DNA of 18,296 bases from an uncultured Actinomycetes bacterium (GCA_903932885.1 CAIZHT010000105.1:1-18296), one strand, 5' to 3'; counted from the stretch's first letter, positions 1 to 8,549 are shown. Made by a program: numbers and translations. Notes: generated from the sequence alone by a model not told the origin.

Positions 1-156
1 ATCCGTAACTTTGGTTCAAAGTCCATCGATGAGATCAAGGCAAAGCTTGTCTCAATGGGAATGTCTCTAAAGGACAGCCCAGCTGGATTCGATCCAACAA
101 AGCACCAGAACTTCAATGCATCAGACGACGACTTCGCTGAAGCAGATCAGGCCTAG
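1..156 (+). CDS. rpoA: RNA polymerase subunit alpha, C-terminal end (partial)
   Basis: The window opens inside this gene, and only the last 51 codons and the TAG stop (154-156) are visible. The reading begins [16 protein letters not shown], the end of the alpha C-terminal domain: the helix-hairpin-helix-like segment that in alpha-CTD contacts UP-element DNA and activators. An acidic tail follows, ending [12 protein letters not shown]. Alpha subunits dimerise through the N-terminal domain, which lies outside the window, and nucleate core RNA polymerase assembly. The gene sits 11 bases upstream of rplQ, as in nearly all bacteria where rpoA and rplQ close the large ribosomal protein cluster. The 5' part and promoter are not visible. 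The identification is firm from motif plus neighbour. Confidence 0.95.
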   Translation: MRNFGSKSIDEIKAKLVSMGMSLKDSPAGFDPTKHQNFNASDDDFAEADQA

Positions 157-167
157 GAGATACGACA

Positions 168-533
168 ATGCCAAAACCAACTAAAGGTCCTCGTTTGGGC
201 AGCGGCCCATCACACGAGCGTCAAATCCTGGCAACACTTGCTGAGCAATTGTTTCAGCACGGAAAGATCACAACGACTGAAGCGAAAGCAAAGCGTTTAC
301 GTCCACTTGCAGAAAAGCTAATCACTTTTGCAAAGAAGGGCGATCTATCTGCTCGTCGTCAAGTAATGGCAAAGATTTCTAATAAGGGTGTAGTTCATAC
401 ACTTTTCACTGAAATCGGTCCACGCTTTTCAACTCGCAATGGTGGATACACACGTATTACAAAGATTGGGCCACGTAAGGGCGATAACGCTCCAATGGCA
501 GTAATCGAAGTTCTAACTGAGAAAGATAACTAA
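168..533 (+). CDS. rplQ: 50S ribosomal protein L17
   Basis: L17 is a large-subunit protein bound near the peptide exit tunnel. The product has 121 residues, close to the ordinary bacterial length and much shorter than the C-terminally extended versions of some high-GC actinobacteria. The N-terminal signature is clear: [18 protein letters not shown], then [20 protein letters not shown], then a basic segment, and the family end [20 protein letters not shown]. The start ATG at 168 is preceded by AGGAGA (155-160), which overlaps the rpoA stop, so it is probably co-translated with rpoA. A terminator-type hairpin 28 bases after its stop (562-598) probably ends much of the rpoA-rplQ transcript while allowing read-through into truA. 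Confidence 0.97.
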   Translation: MPKPTKGPRLGSGPSHERQILATLAEQLFQHGKITTTEAKAKRLRPLAEKLITFAKKGDLSARRQVMAKISNKGVVHTLFTEIGPRFSTRNGGYTRITKIGPRKGDNAPMAVIEVLTEKDN

Positions 534-554
534 GTCTGACTTAGTAAATTTGAA

Positions 555-1391
555 ATGACGGAACCCACTCTCTACCCAGAGAGTGGGTTTCTTCGTTTAA
601 GGCTCGATATTGCCTATGACGGAACTAATTTTTCGGGATGGGCAAAGCAGCCAGATCGCCGTACATGCCAAGAGTTGTTAGAGAGCACTATTTCTAAGAT
701 TGCACGAATCAAAGTCGAAACAGTTGTTGCTGGACGCACCGATGCAGGAGTTCATGCAACAGGCCAAGTAGTCCATGTCGATGTTCCTGAAAATTTAGAT
801 TTAGATGATCTGACATATCGCATCAATCGGATTATGGATGAAGATTTGCGAATTACTAAAATAAGTATTGCTCCACCTGCATTTCATGCTCGCTTTAGCG
901 CACTGCGTCGAAGTTATCGCTACAAAATACTTGATAATAATCAGGTAATCCCACCACTCAATCGCGCCGATGTGGCACCGTGGTATCGCACTCTCGATTT
1001 AGATCTCCTCAATGAGGCATCAGCGCTGCTACTTGGTTCCAATGATTTCGCTGCTTTCTGTAAATTCCGCGAAGGCAGCACAACGTTGAGGAATCTCGAA
1101 AAATTCTCATGGATCCGCGATAGCGATGGCTTCCTTATCGCCGATGTTGTTGCCGATGCATTTTGTTATTCAATGGTTCGCAACTTAGTAGGGGCAGTTG
1201 TCTGTGTTGCAGATGGACGATTCGAGCCGGCATGGGTTGCAACAACTCTAAAAAATCGAGAAAGAATCTCAGATTCCTTGGTATTTCCAGCACGTGGTCT
1301 CACCCTCTATAAAGTGGAATATCCACCCGATTCAGAGCTATTAGAAAGGGTGAAAATCACCGTGGCAAAGCGGGAAAGTGAGTCAGATTAG
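555..1391 (+). CDS. truA: tRNA pseudouridine(38-40) synthase TruA
   Basis: TruA isomerises uridines 38-40 in the anticodon arm of many tRNAs. The protein has 278 residues, starting its family core at LRLRLDIAYDGTNFSGWA (about 13-30). The catalytic loop GRTDAGVHA (60-68) carries the essential aspartate, Asp63. Later family segments include FHARFSALRRSYRYKI and MVRNLVGAVV. The ATG at 555 is the only possible start: in this frame a TGA lies at 537-539 and no ATG, GTG or TTG occurs between 555 and the conserved core. There is no convincing Shine-Dalgarno before it. Oddly, codons 3-12 coincide with a perfect terminator-like hairpin (562-589), so ribosome entry and transcription termination may interact. 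The gene follows rplQ as usual in actinobacteria. Confidence 0.95.
   Translation: MTEPTLYPESGFLRLRLDIAYDGTNFSGWAKQPDRRTCQELLESTISKIARIKVETVVAGRTDAGVHATGQVVHVDVPENLDLDDLTYRINRIMDEDLRITKISIAPPAFHARFSALRRSYRYKILDNNQVIPPLNRADVAPWYRTLDLDLLNEASALLLGSNDFAAFCKFREGSTTLRNLEKFSWIRDSDGFLIADVVADAFCYSMVRNLVGAVVCVADGRFEPAWVATTLKNRERISDSLVFPARGLTLYKVEYPPDSELLERVKITVAKRESESD
562..598 (+). terminator. Intrinsic terminator / attenuator after rplQ, inside the truA 5' coding region
   Basis: The arms AACCCACTCTCT (562-573) and AGAGAGTGGGTT (578-589) are perfect reverse complements of 12 bp, with loop ACCC. G561 and T590 can add a wobble pair. A T-rich run, TTTCTTCGTTT (588-598), follows. This is a textbook rho-independent shape apart from the interrupted T tract. 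It is placed to end the rpoA-rplQ transcript, yet it lies 7 bases inside the truA reading frame. Confidence 0.75.
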
Positions 1392-1397
1392 GCGATT

Positions 1398-1432
1398 TTG
1401 ACCCCTTGCCCTGACACAGGTACCCTTACCCT
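1398..1432 (+). promoter_or_regulatory. Promoter of the rplM-rpsI operon
   Basis: TTGACC (1398-1403) and TACCCT (1421-1426) are separated by exactly 17 bases. This fits a housekeeping actinobacterial promoter (TTGAC- and TANNNT-like boxes) and predicts a transcript start near 1433 with a leader of about 74 bases. The -10 hexamer is repeated in tandem (TACCCTTACCCT, 1421-1432), and a second possible -35 box, TTGCCC, lies at 1406-1411, 15 bases from the second copy. The same TACCCT hexamer precedes tsaE. Confidence 0.7.
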
Positions 1433-1506
1433 CTGCACTCAATTGAGCGCTTAGCACCATGAATATCCCCGAAGTAACTGATTAGAAATAGAAGGTAGGC
1501 AAGAGC

Positions 1507-1959
1507 GTGCGTACATATAGTCCTAAAGCAGGAGATGCTGTCCATAACTGGCATGTCATCGATGCACAAGATGTGGTCTTAGGCCGTCTTGCAACACATG
1601 CTGCCGTTCTACTTCGCGGAAAGCACAAGCCAACATTTGCACCACACATGGATATGGGTGACTTCGTCATCGTAATCAATGCAGAGAAGATCGCACTTTC
1701 AGGAAATAAGACAAAGCAGAAGTGGTCACACCAACACTCTGGTTTCCCAGGTGGTCTAACTTCAACTGTCTACGGTGAATTGATTGAGAAGCACCCAACA
1801 CGCGCTGTTGAAAAAGCGATCAAGGGAATGTTGCCAAAGAATCGTCTTGGAAAAGTTATTGCATCAAAGCTAAAGGTGTATGCAGGTCCAGAACACCCAC
1901 ATGCTGCACAAGCACCAAAGCCTTATGTCTTCGAGCAAGTTTCCCAGATCATTAAGTAA
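1507..1959 (+). CDS. rplM: 50S ribosomal protein L13
   Basis: L13 is an early-assembling large-subunit protein. The 150-residue product has the expected domains: [17 protein letters not shown] near the start, [14 protein letters not shown] (about 53-66), the signature [12 protein letters not shown] in the second half, and [18 protein letters not shown] near the end. The start is a GTG at 1507, supported by AGGTAGG (1493-1499) seven bases upstream and by agreement with the family N-terminus ([10 protein letters not shown]). It is the first gene of a long co-directional run, with its own promoter at 1398-1426. rpsI follows after 17 bases; L13 and S9 are an almost universal bacterial gene pair. 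Confidence 0.97.
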   Translation: MRTYSPKAGDAVHNWHVIDAQDVVLGRLATHAAVLLRGKHKPTFAPHMDMGDFVIVINAEKIALSGNKTKQKWSHQHSGFPGGLTSTVYGELIEKHPTRAVEKAIKGMLPKNRLGKVIASKLKVYAGPEHPHAAQAPKPYVFEQVSQIIK

Positions 1960-1976
1960 AGAGAGAGAAAATATAA

Positions 1977-2465
<489 letters not shown>

Positions 2466-2489
2466 TCCATATTTAGTAAAGGAGTTCCA

Positions 2490-3830
2490 ATGGCACTCTT
2501 TGGTACCGATGGAATCCGTGGTCTTGCTAATCGCGATCTAACAGTTGAACTTGCACTTGATTTAGCTGTTGCCGCTGCCCATGTACTTGTCGAAAGTTCA
2601 TCTAATAAAGATCACCGCCCAACTGCAATTGTTGGTCAAGATTCACGCGCCTCAGGAGAGTTTCTAGAAGCAGCTGTTGTCGCTGGTCTAACAAGTGCTG
2701 GAATCAACGTGTATCGCGTCGGTGTCTTACCTACACCCGCAATTGCATTTCTAGTTGCGGAATCAAAAGCTGATCTTGGAGTAATGATTAGCGCTTCACA
2801 TAATCCAATGCCAGATAATGGAATCAAGCTTTTCTCTCGTGGTGGCGGAAAGTTAGATGATGTCATTGAGGCACGCATTGAAGCGCGTATGGGCGAAGAA
2901 TGGTTACGCCCTACAGGTCGCGGTGTTGGCCGAGTCATCAATGATGAGAGCGCTAAAGAGCGCTACCTACAACACTTGCTCGCATCTGTTTCAACACCAC
3001 TTGCTGGAATTACCGTAGTTGTTGATTGTGCAAATGGCGCATCTTCATTTGTTGCACCTGAAGCGCTTCGTCGCGCAGGTGCCAAAGCTATTGCTATTGC
3101 AAATACTCCAGATGGTTGGAATATCAACGATGGAGTTGGTTCGACACATCTTTCACATCTAAGAAGCGCCGTTCTCGAACATGGAGCAGATCTCGGAATT
3201 GCACACGATGGTGATGCCGATCGTTGTTTAGCAATTGATGCAACGGGCGCTGAAGTAGATGGCGATCACATACTGAGTATCTTGGCAAAGAGTTTCAAAT
3301 CTCGCGGGCTGCTCAAAGGAAATACAGTCGTTGGAACAGTAATGAGCAATCTTGGCTTTATGCATTCAATGAAGGATGCTGGTATCGATGTAGTGACAAC
3401 AGCTGTTGGTGACCGATATGTATTAGAGACAATGCTTGATAAAGATTATGCAATCGGTGGAGAACAATCTGGTCATGTGATTATGCGCGATTATGCAAAT
3501 ACAGGTGATGGAATTCTTACAGCCTTGCAATTGATTCAAGAAATGGTTCGCACTGAGAAAACACTTGCAGAATTAGCGGCGTCAATGGTTCGCTTTCCTC
3601 AAGTTCTCATCAATGTAAAAGATGTTGCAAAAGAGAAGTTAGATGGCTCCGCCGTTATTGCTGCAGCGGTCAAGAAAGCGCAGGATGAATTAGGTAGTAA
3701 TGGCCGAGTTTTATTGCGAGCATCTGGGACTGAAGCCCTTGTTAGAGTCATGGTTGAAGCACAGAGTGATAACATCGCTACTAATATTGCGCAGCAACTT
3801 GCAGATGTAGTCAAAGGCGAACTGGGGTAA
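2490..3830 (+). CDS. glmM: Phosphoglucosamine mutase
   Basis: GlmM converts glucosamine-6-phosphate to glucosamine-1-phosphate on the way to UDP-GlcNAc for peptidoglycan. The 446-residue length and all four alpha-D-phosphohexomutase motifs fit. The phosphoserine loop is SASHNP (101-106, active Ser103). The metal loop is DGDADR (240-245), the sugar-binding loop GGEQSGH (323-329), and the phosphate-binding loop RASGTEALVRV (410-420). The N-terminus MALFGTDGIRG is the family start, and AAAGGAG (2478-2484) lies five bases before the ATG. It follows rpsI directly, the usual actinobacterial order, and is followed 7 bases later by glmS. The two genes catalyse consecutive steps, so co-expression makes sense. 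Confidence 0.97.
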   Translation: MALFGTDGIRGLANRDLTVELALDLAVAAAHVLVESSSNKDHRPTAIVGQDSRASGEFLEAAVVAGLTSAGINVYRVGVLPTPAIAFLVAESKADLGVMISASHNPMPDNGIKLFSRGGGKLDDVIEARIEARMGEEWLRPTGRGVGRVINDESAKERYLQHLLASVSTPLAGITVVVDCANGASSFVAPEALRRAGAKAIAIANTPDGWNINDGVGSTHLSHLRSAVLEHGADLGIAHDGDADRCLAIDATGAEVDGDHILSILAKSFKSRGLLKGNTVVGTVMSNLGFMHSMKDAGIDVVTTAVGDRYVLETMLDKDYAIGGEQSGHVIMRDYANTGDGILTALQLIQEMVRTEKTLAELAASMVRFPQVLINVKDVAKEKLDGSAVIAAAVKKAQDELGSNGRVLLRASGTEALVRVMVEAQSDNIATNIAQQLADVVKGELG

Positions 3831-3837
3831 TAATCAA

Positions 3838-5676
3838 ATGTGCGGAATTGTGGGATACACAGGTCCGCAATCTGCCGTCGTTCCACTTATCGAAGGTCTT
3901 CGCCGTCTTGAATATCGCGGTTATGACTCTGCAGGAATAGCTCTCGGAACCCCTGGAACTCTCTTTATAGAAAAGCGCGCAGGTAAGTTAGTAAACCTTG
4001 AAGAATCCCTTGATGAAACATTGCCAGTTGTTCATTCAGGAATCGGACACACCCGTTGGGCAACACATGGCGGACCAACCGATCGCAATGCTCACCCCCA
4101 CGTTGATAACGAAGGCAAACTCGCAGTTATCCATAATGGAATTATCGAGAATTATTCAGCGCTCAAAACCGAACTCGAATCTCGTGGGCATACTTTTAAA
4201 TCTGAAACAGATACTGAATCAGTTGCTCACTTGCTCAGTGATCTTCGCAAAGAACACAAAGGTGATCTCACCGCTGCAATGCGCGCGGCCGTAAAACTAC
4301 TTCGTGGCTCATTTACACTCCTTGCAATTCATGCCGATGCACCAGATGTCATCGTTGGAGTTCGTCGTAATTCACCCCTTGTTGTCGGTCTTGGTAAAGG
4401 CGAGAACTTCATGGCCTCCGATGTTGCGGCATTTATTGAATATACAAAGCGAGCAGTAGAGCTTGGCCAAGATGAAGTTGTAACAATTACCCCGCAAGGA
4501 ATTTCAATTACTGATCTTGAAGGAAAAGCAGTTGTTCCAAAGGAATATGAAATTTCCTGGAACGCCGAAGCTGCGCAAAAGGGTGGCTTTACGCACTTTA
4601 TGCTCAAGGAAATCTTTGAACAACCAAAAGCAGTTGCAGATACCTTGATTGGTCGCCTCAGCGATAACAATCAGATTGTTTTAGATGAAATTCGTATGAG
4701 CGCCGCAGAGATAAAGGATCTCAAGAAGATTCTAGTTATCGCGTGTGGCACTGCTTATCACGCAGGAATGATTGCAAAGTATGCAATTGAAAAGTGGGCA
4801 AAAATTCCAGTAGAAGTAGAGATCGCTAGTGAATTTCGCTATCGCGACCCAATAATTGATAAGAGCACCCTTGTTATAGCAATTTCGCAATCGGGTGAAA
4901 CTATGGATACATTGATGGCAATTCGCCATGCAAAATCTGCTGGTGCTCGTGTATTAGCAATATGTAATACAAATAGTTCAACAATTCCTCGCGAATCTGA
5001 TGCAGTGCTCTACACCCATGCAGGCCCAGAAATCGCTGTTGCATCAACAAAGGCATTCCTCACTCAAGTAATTGCGGTGTATCTCATTGGTCTGCACTTA
5101 GCCCAAGTTCGTGGCGCAATGAAGGACTCACAAGTGGCGCAGTTGTATTACGAAATGCTCGAACTTCCAGGAAAGATTGAACAGATACTTGAAACCGTTG
5201 AGCCACTTCGCACCCTTACTCGCAGCTTTGCACAATCCGAATCAGTTCTCTTCTTAGGAAGAAATATTGGATATCCAGTTGCACTAGAAGGCGCTCTCAA
5301 ACTCAAAGAGTTGGCATACATGCATGCTGAAGGTTTTGCCGGTGGCGAACTCAAGCACGGCCCTATTGCCCTCATTGATAAAGGAACACCAGTAATTGCG
5401 ATATTGCCTGCAAGTCATGAGCATGCACTTGATGAAAAAATGCTCAGCAATATTCAAGAGGTAAAGGCGCGGGGCGCTCGTGTCATTGTTATTGCACAAG
5501 AAAGTGATGAAGTAGTTGGCGCTGAGCACATAATTCGAATTCCACATGCATCAGCAATTTTTCAACCAATATTGGCGACAGTGCCGCTACAAGTTTTTGC
5601 ATACGAAATGGCTATTTGTAGAGGCAATGATGTTGATCAACCACGTAACTTGGCTAAATCTGTAACGGTTGAATAA
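3838..5676 (+). CDS. glmS: Glutamine-fructose-6-phosphate aminotransferase (isomerising)
   Basis: GlmS makes glucosamine-6-phosphate from fructose-6-phosphate and glutamine, the committed step to amino sugars. The protein has 612 residues, a normal length. The glutaminase domain starts with the nucleophile Cys2 (MCGIVGYTG) and shows TRWATHG (72-78) and NGIIENY (100-106). Two sugar-isomerase (SIS) domains follow: the first has ACGTAYHAG (302-310), SQSGET (350-355) and VASTKAF (401-407); the second has EGFAGGELKHGPIAL. The C-terminus NLAKSVTVE is the canonical end that closes the sugar site. The start is 7 bases after glmM, with only a weak GGGG upstream, so coupling to glmM translation is likely. 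There is no room for a glmS ribozyme. The 3' end abuts the next gene. Confidence 0.97.
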   Translation: MCGIVGYTGPQSAVVPLIEGLRRLEYRGYDSAGIALGTPGTLFIEKRAGKLVNLEESLDETLPVVHSGIGHTRWATHGGPTDRNAHPHVDNEGKLAVIHNGIIENYSALKTELESRGHTFKSETDTESVAHLLSDLRKEHKGDLTAAMRAAVKLLRGSFTLLAIHADAPDVIVGVRRNSPLVVGLGKGENFMASDVAAFIEYTKRAVELGQDEVVTITPQGISITDLEGKAVVPKEYEISWNAEAAQKGGFTHFMLKEIFEQPKAVADTLIGRLSDNNQIVLDEIRMSAAEIKDLKKILVIACGTAYHAGMIAKYAIEKWAKIPVEVEIASEFRYRDPIIDKSTLVIAISQSGETMDTLMAIRHAKSAGARVLAICNTNSSTIPRESDAVLYTHAGPEIAVASTKAFLTQVIAVYLIGLHLAQVRGAMKDSQVAQLYYEMLELPGKIEQILETVEPLRTLTRSFAQSESVLFLGRNIGYPVALEGALKLKELAYMHAEGFAGGELKHGPIALIDKGTPVIAILPASHEHALDEKMLSNIQEVKARGARVIVIAQESDEVVGAEHIIRIPHASAIFQPILATVPLQVFAYEMAICRGNDVDQPRNLAKSVTVE

Positions 5677-6345
5677 GTGGAACAACTCGTTGATCAACGC
5701 AAGGCTCAATTCAATCGAGCCCTGAGATGGTCCGTTCTGCTATTTATTGGTTTTCTATTTATAACAGCCCAGGTATTGCGAAGCGGTCCACTCATTGCCT
5801 GGGATGAAAAGATAAATAAAACTCCACGCCCCCGATTCGATGGTTTTTCTGGCTTCGTGCTGCGTCGAATAGATGATCTTGGTTTGCGATCACTGACTGC
5901 AACAGTCCTACTTATTGCTGCTGCCTACATTGCTTATAAATTCAAAACATGGCGACCACTCAACCTAGCCTTCCTTTCTCTACTTACACTGAATTTAATT
6001 GTTGGATCTTTCAAGCTATTACTAGGGCGAACAAAACCACGGCTAGGTGTTGACCTAATTCATGCAGGAGGAATGTCATATCCCAGTGGCCATGCATCTA
6101 ATGCAGTCTTGTCATGGGGGATATTGGCCTACATTCTTTATCGATATGCAAAAGTAGATAGATATCAAGGTCGTTTAGCATCGGCTGCGGTAGCTCTTTT
6201 ATCTCTGACCATTTGCATCGTTTCCTTGATACGTCACACGCATTGGTTCACCGACCTACTTGCGGGCCTATTCATAGGTACATCTATTCTTATCGCTGTG
6301 ATCGCCGTTGACCGTTATGTTCCTTCGAAGAGTCAACTCTCATGA
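5677..6345 (+). CDS. PAP2-family membrane phosphatase
   Basis: This is a probable lipid-phosphate phosphatase in the cytoplasmic membrane, with 222 residues. Hydrophobic segments are seen around 17-32, 73-87, 97-112, 142-156, 167-185 and 194-210. The PAP2 motifs are KLLLGRTKP (113-121), SYPSGHASN (134-142) and a third motif ending HWFTDLLAG (189-197). His139 and His189 are the expected catalytic histidines, with Asp193. The phosphate-contacting arginines are unusual: motif 1 has Lys120 where Arg is usual, and the third motif has Ser183 in the usual Arg position, with Arg186 nearby. The GTG start follows the glmS stop with no gap, and the end overlaps acpS by 4 bases. Between amino-sugar and D-alanine genes, a role on an envelope lipid carrier such as undecaprenyl diphosphate is plausible but unproven. 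Confidence 0.85.
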   Translation: MEQLVDQRKAQFNRALRWSVLLFIGFLFITAQVLRSGPLIAWDEKINKTPRPRFDGFSGFVLRRIDDLGLRSLTATVLLIAAAYIAYKFKTWRPLNLAFLSLLTLNLIVGSFKLLLGRTKPRLGVDLIHAGGMSYPSGHASNAVLSWGILAYILYRYAKVDRYQGRLASAAVALLSLTICIVSLIRHTHWFTDLLAGLFIGTSILIAVIAVDRYVPSKSQLS

Positions 6346-6686
6346 TTGATGGCATCGGAATAGACGTTGTAGATATTGAGCGCTTCAAGTCATCTCTTGA
6401 TCGCACTCCAGGTTTGGTTGAAAAACTCTTTACGGCAAATGAACGCACGAAACCGATTTCTTCACTCGCTGCTCGTTTTGCAGCAAAAGAAGCTCTCGCT
6501 AAAGCGCTTAGCGTTGGTAAGGGTTTGCCATGGCACGATGCAGAGATTCTCAATTTAGAAAATGGAAAACCAGTATTTCTCTTCCGTGGTGAAATTGCTG
6601 AAATTATTGATGGTGCCGATGTTCATCTCTCTTTATCGCACGATGCAGGAATTGCATCTGCCATGGTGATTGTGGAGAGATCATGA
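6342..6686 (+). CDS. acpS: Holo-[acyl-carrier-protein] synthase
   Basis: AcpS transfers the 4'-phosphopantetheine arm of coenzyme A to a serine of acyl carrier protein, activating it for fatty acid synthesis. The product has 114 residues, normal for this small trimeric enzyme. The Mg-binding motifs are both present: [12 protein letters not shown] (4-15, with Asp8) and [12 protein letters not shown] (45-56, with Glu50). The C-terminal strand [17 protein letters not shown] is also typical. The ATG overlaps the preceding stop (ATGA, 6342-6345), and the end overlaps alr in the same way, implying translational coupling on both sides. In many actinobacteria an NAD(P)H-hydrate repair gene lies between acpS and alr; here there is none. 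Confidence 0.95.
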   Translation: MIDGIGIDVVDIERFKSSLDRTPGLVEKLFTANERTKPISSLAARFAAKEALAKALSVGKGLPWHDAEILNLENGKPVFLFRGEIAEIIDGADVHLSLSHDAGIASAMVIVERS

Positions 6687-7771
6687 TGCATAACCGCGCG
6701 GAAGCACATATTAATTTGCAAGCAATTGCTCGAAATGTTGAACTTCTAAAAAAGAAGTCAGGTACTGATTTATTAGCAGTAGTAAAAGCAGATGCCTACG
6801 GCCATGGACTTGTAGAAGTTTCAAAGACGGCGCTACTTGCTGGAGCAGATTGGCTAGGCGTTGCGTTGCTAGAAGAGGCTATATCCCTTCGCAAAGCAGG
6901 CATTACTGCCCCGATTCTTGCCTGGCTTGTTCCACCAGGTTCTGATTTTCAGGCCGCAGTGACAAATAATATTGATATAGCAGTTTCATCAATTGCTGCA
7001 TTCAAAGAGATTGCACAAATAAAAGGTAGCGCGCGTATTCATGTTGAAGTTGATACCGGAATGACACGTGGTGGTTTCTTAGATGAGTGGTACGAGTTTT
7101 TACAATCTGATTTTTCTTCAGTAGAAGTTATTGGTTTCTTCTCACATTTTGCTCGTGCCGATGAACCAAGTGAGCAACAAAACCGTGATCAATTCAAACG
7201 TTTCAAAGAAATGCTCTCTGAACTTGAAGCAGTTGGAGTTCGCCCGCCAATCAAACATCTCTCGAATTCGGCGGCAACGTTGGCTGATCACGGATCCGCA
7301 CTATCGATGGTTCGCACAGGTATTGCAATCTATGGCCTTACTCCTGATACGCAGATGGGTAGTAGTAAATCTCTAGGACTTACACCTGCAATGACACTGC
7401 GTGCAAAACTTCACTTAGTAAAGAGCGTTCCTGCAGGTTCACCAGTTGGTTATGGCGCTACGGAGAAAACAACTCGCGATACCCATTTAGGTGTTGTTGC
7501 GATGGGGTATGCCGATGGAATTCCACGTATAGCGCGAAATGCAGGAGTGACTTTCAATGGAGAACGTGCGCCAATCATCGGTCGTATTTCTATGGATCAA
7601 TTTGTCGTCGATCTCGGTCCAGATTCTTCTGCAGTGTCGGGGGATTGGGTCACAATCATTGGAGAAGAAGGATTTAGCGCAGATGATTGGGCGAGTGCAT
7701 CAGGAAGCGTGAACTACGAAATAGTTACCCGAATTGGCCCGCGCGTGCCTAGAATCTACGACCATGGATAA
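6683..7771 (+). CDS. alr: Alanine racemase
   Basis: This PLP enzyme makes D-alanine for peptidoglycan. It has 362 residues, a usual length. The cofactor lysine lies in [13 protein letters not shown] (30-42, Lys35), and the second catalytic base is the tyrosine in SPVGYGAT (253-260, Tyr257). Other fold III landmarks are [11 protein letters not shown] (121-131), [16 protein letters not shown] (211-219), MGYADGIPR and [13 protein letters not shown]. The ATG at 6683 overlaps the acpS stop by 4 bases; a second ATG at 6686 is equally possible. The last 8 bases overlap the start of livG. In many actinobacteria alr is followed by tsaE, whereas here a transporter cassette intervenes. Confidence 0.96.
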   Translation: MMHNRAEAHINLQAIARNVELLKKKSGTDLLAVVKADAYGHGLVEVSKTALLAGADWLGVALLEEAISLRKAGITAPILAWLVPPGSDFQAAVTNNIDIAVSSIAAFKEIAQIKGSARIHVEVDTGMTRGGFLDEWYEFLQSDFSSVEVIGFFSHFARADEPSEQQNRDQFKRFKEMLSELEAVGVRPPIKHLSNSAATLADHGSALSMVRTGIAIYGLTPDTQMGSSKSLGLTPAMTLRAKLHLVKSVPAGSPVGYGATEKTTRDTHLGVVAMGYADGIPRIARNAGVTFNGERAPIIGRISMDQFVVDLGPDSSAVSGDWVTIIGEEGFSADDWASASGSVNYEIVTRIGPRVPRIYDHG

Positions 7772-8549
7772 GAACGAAAACATATTATCGATTAAAAACC
7801 TCACAATAAACTTTGGAGGCTTGAAAGCACTGGATGATGTTTTTCTTGATATCGCTCCCAACCAAGTAGTTGCACTTATTGGCCCGAATGGTGCAGGAAA
7901 GACAACGCTTTTCAATGCAATCTCTGGATTAGTAAAACCAAACTCAGGCGATATTTCCTATGATGGAAAATCAATAAAGTGGCCAAAACCATCGCAACTT
8001 GCAAAATATGGAATCGCACGCACATTGCAAGGAGTAGGTCTATATAGCGGACTTACTGTTTTAGAAAATGTCATGATGGGCGCTGATAAGCACAGAAATT
8101 CGTACTTTATAAAAGACATGCTTGGACTCTCATCATCGAGTGAGAGCTCACTCAAAGATCGCGCGATGGATGCACTTGCGTGGGCTGGCGCTGCAGATCT
8201 CAGTGATCTCTCTCCAAGTGAACTTACATATCCAGATTCAAAGCGTGTTGCCATGGCTCGTGCATTAGTAATGCAACCAAAACTTCTATTACTCGATGAA
8301 CCAGCTGCTGGATTAGGTCAAGACGAAATCGATACATTGGCCAAACTCATCAAAGATCTCAAACGCAAGTGCGCAATTCTTATTGTTGAGCATCACGTTG
8401 ATTTTGTAAGTCATATCTCAGATGAGGTTTACGTTCTCAATTTTGGTAAAGTAATTGCTAGCGGTAGTTTTGAAACAGTAAAACGTGATCCAGCAGTTGT
8501 CGCCGCTTACTTAGGTACAGATTCAAGTAATCATGGTGGGCAGCTCTAA
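7764..8549 (+). CDS. livG: Branched-chain amino acid-type ABC transporter ATP-binding protein (LivG-like)
   Basis: This is one of two ATPases of a Liv/HAAT-type importer. From the ATG at 7764 it has 261 residues, with Walker A GPNGAGKTT (40-48), a Q-loop glutamine (Gln89), Walker B LLLLDEPAAGLG (174-185) and H-loop His210. The C-terminal part ASGSFETVKRDPAVVAAYLG is typical of LivG, including the helical tail that ends in AYLG. The signature loop is odd: LTYPDSKR (154-161), where LivG proteins usually have a YG-Q-R type sequence. A long helical insert with a serine-rich stretch (123-129) precedes it. A TTG at 7734 would add ten unlikely residues. There is no Shine-Dalgarno; the start lies inside alr, so it is coupled or leaderless. 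It overlaps livF by one base. Confidence 0.9.
   Translation: MDKNENILSIKNLTINFGGLKALDDVFLDIAPNQVVALIGPNGAGKTTLFNAISGLVKPNSGDISYDGKSIKWPKPSQLAKYGIARTLQGVGLYSGLTVLENVMMGADKHRNSYFIKDMLGLSSSSESSLKDRAMDALAWAGAADLSDLSPSELTYPDSKRVAMARALVMQPKLLLLDEPAAGLGQDEIDTLAKLIKDLKRKCAILIVEHHVDFVSHISDEVYVLNFGKVIASGSFETVKRDPAVVAAYLGTDSSNHGGQL

Noticed and set aside
530..544. Short palindrome CTAAGTC-T-GACTTAG after rplQ
   Set aside because: It forms at most a 6-bp stem with a 3-base loop and has no T tract. The stronger hairpin at 562-589 explains termination.
1459..1485. Tiny 8-codon frame (MNIPEVTD) in the rplM leader
   Set aside because: It has no Shine-Dalgarno and an unremarkable composition with no run of regulatory codons; such short frames arise by chance.
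3828..3840. glmS ribozyme/riboswitch
   Set aside because: Only 7 bases separate glmM from glmS, so there is no room for the ribozyme; it is also known mainly from Firmicutes.
7734..7763. Upstream TTG start for livG
   Set aside because: It would add ten residues with no family similarity and no ribosome-binding site. The ATG at 7764 fits the LivG N-terminus.
8127..8153. Two mutually exclusive 6-bp hairpins inside livG
   Set aside because: CTCTCA/TGAGAG and GAGTGA/TCACTC overlap, but they fall in a serine-rich coding stretch where TCA/AGT/AGC codons readily create such repeats. Nothing nearby suggests regulation.
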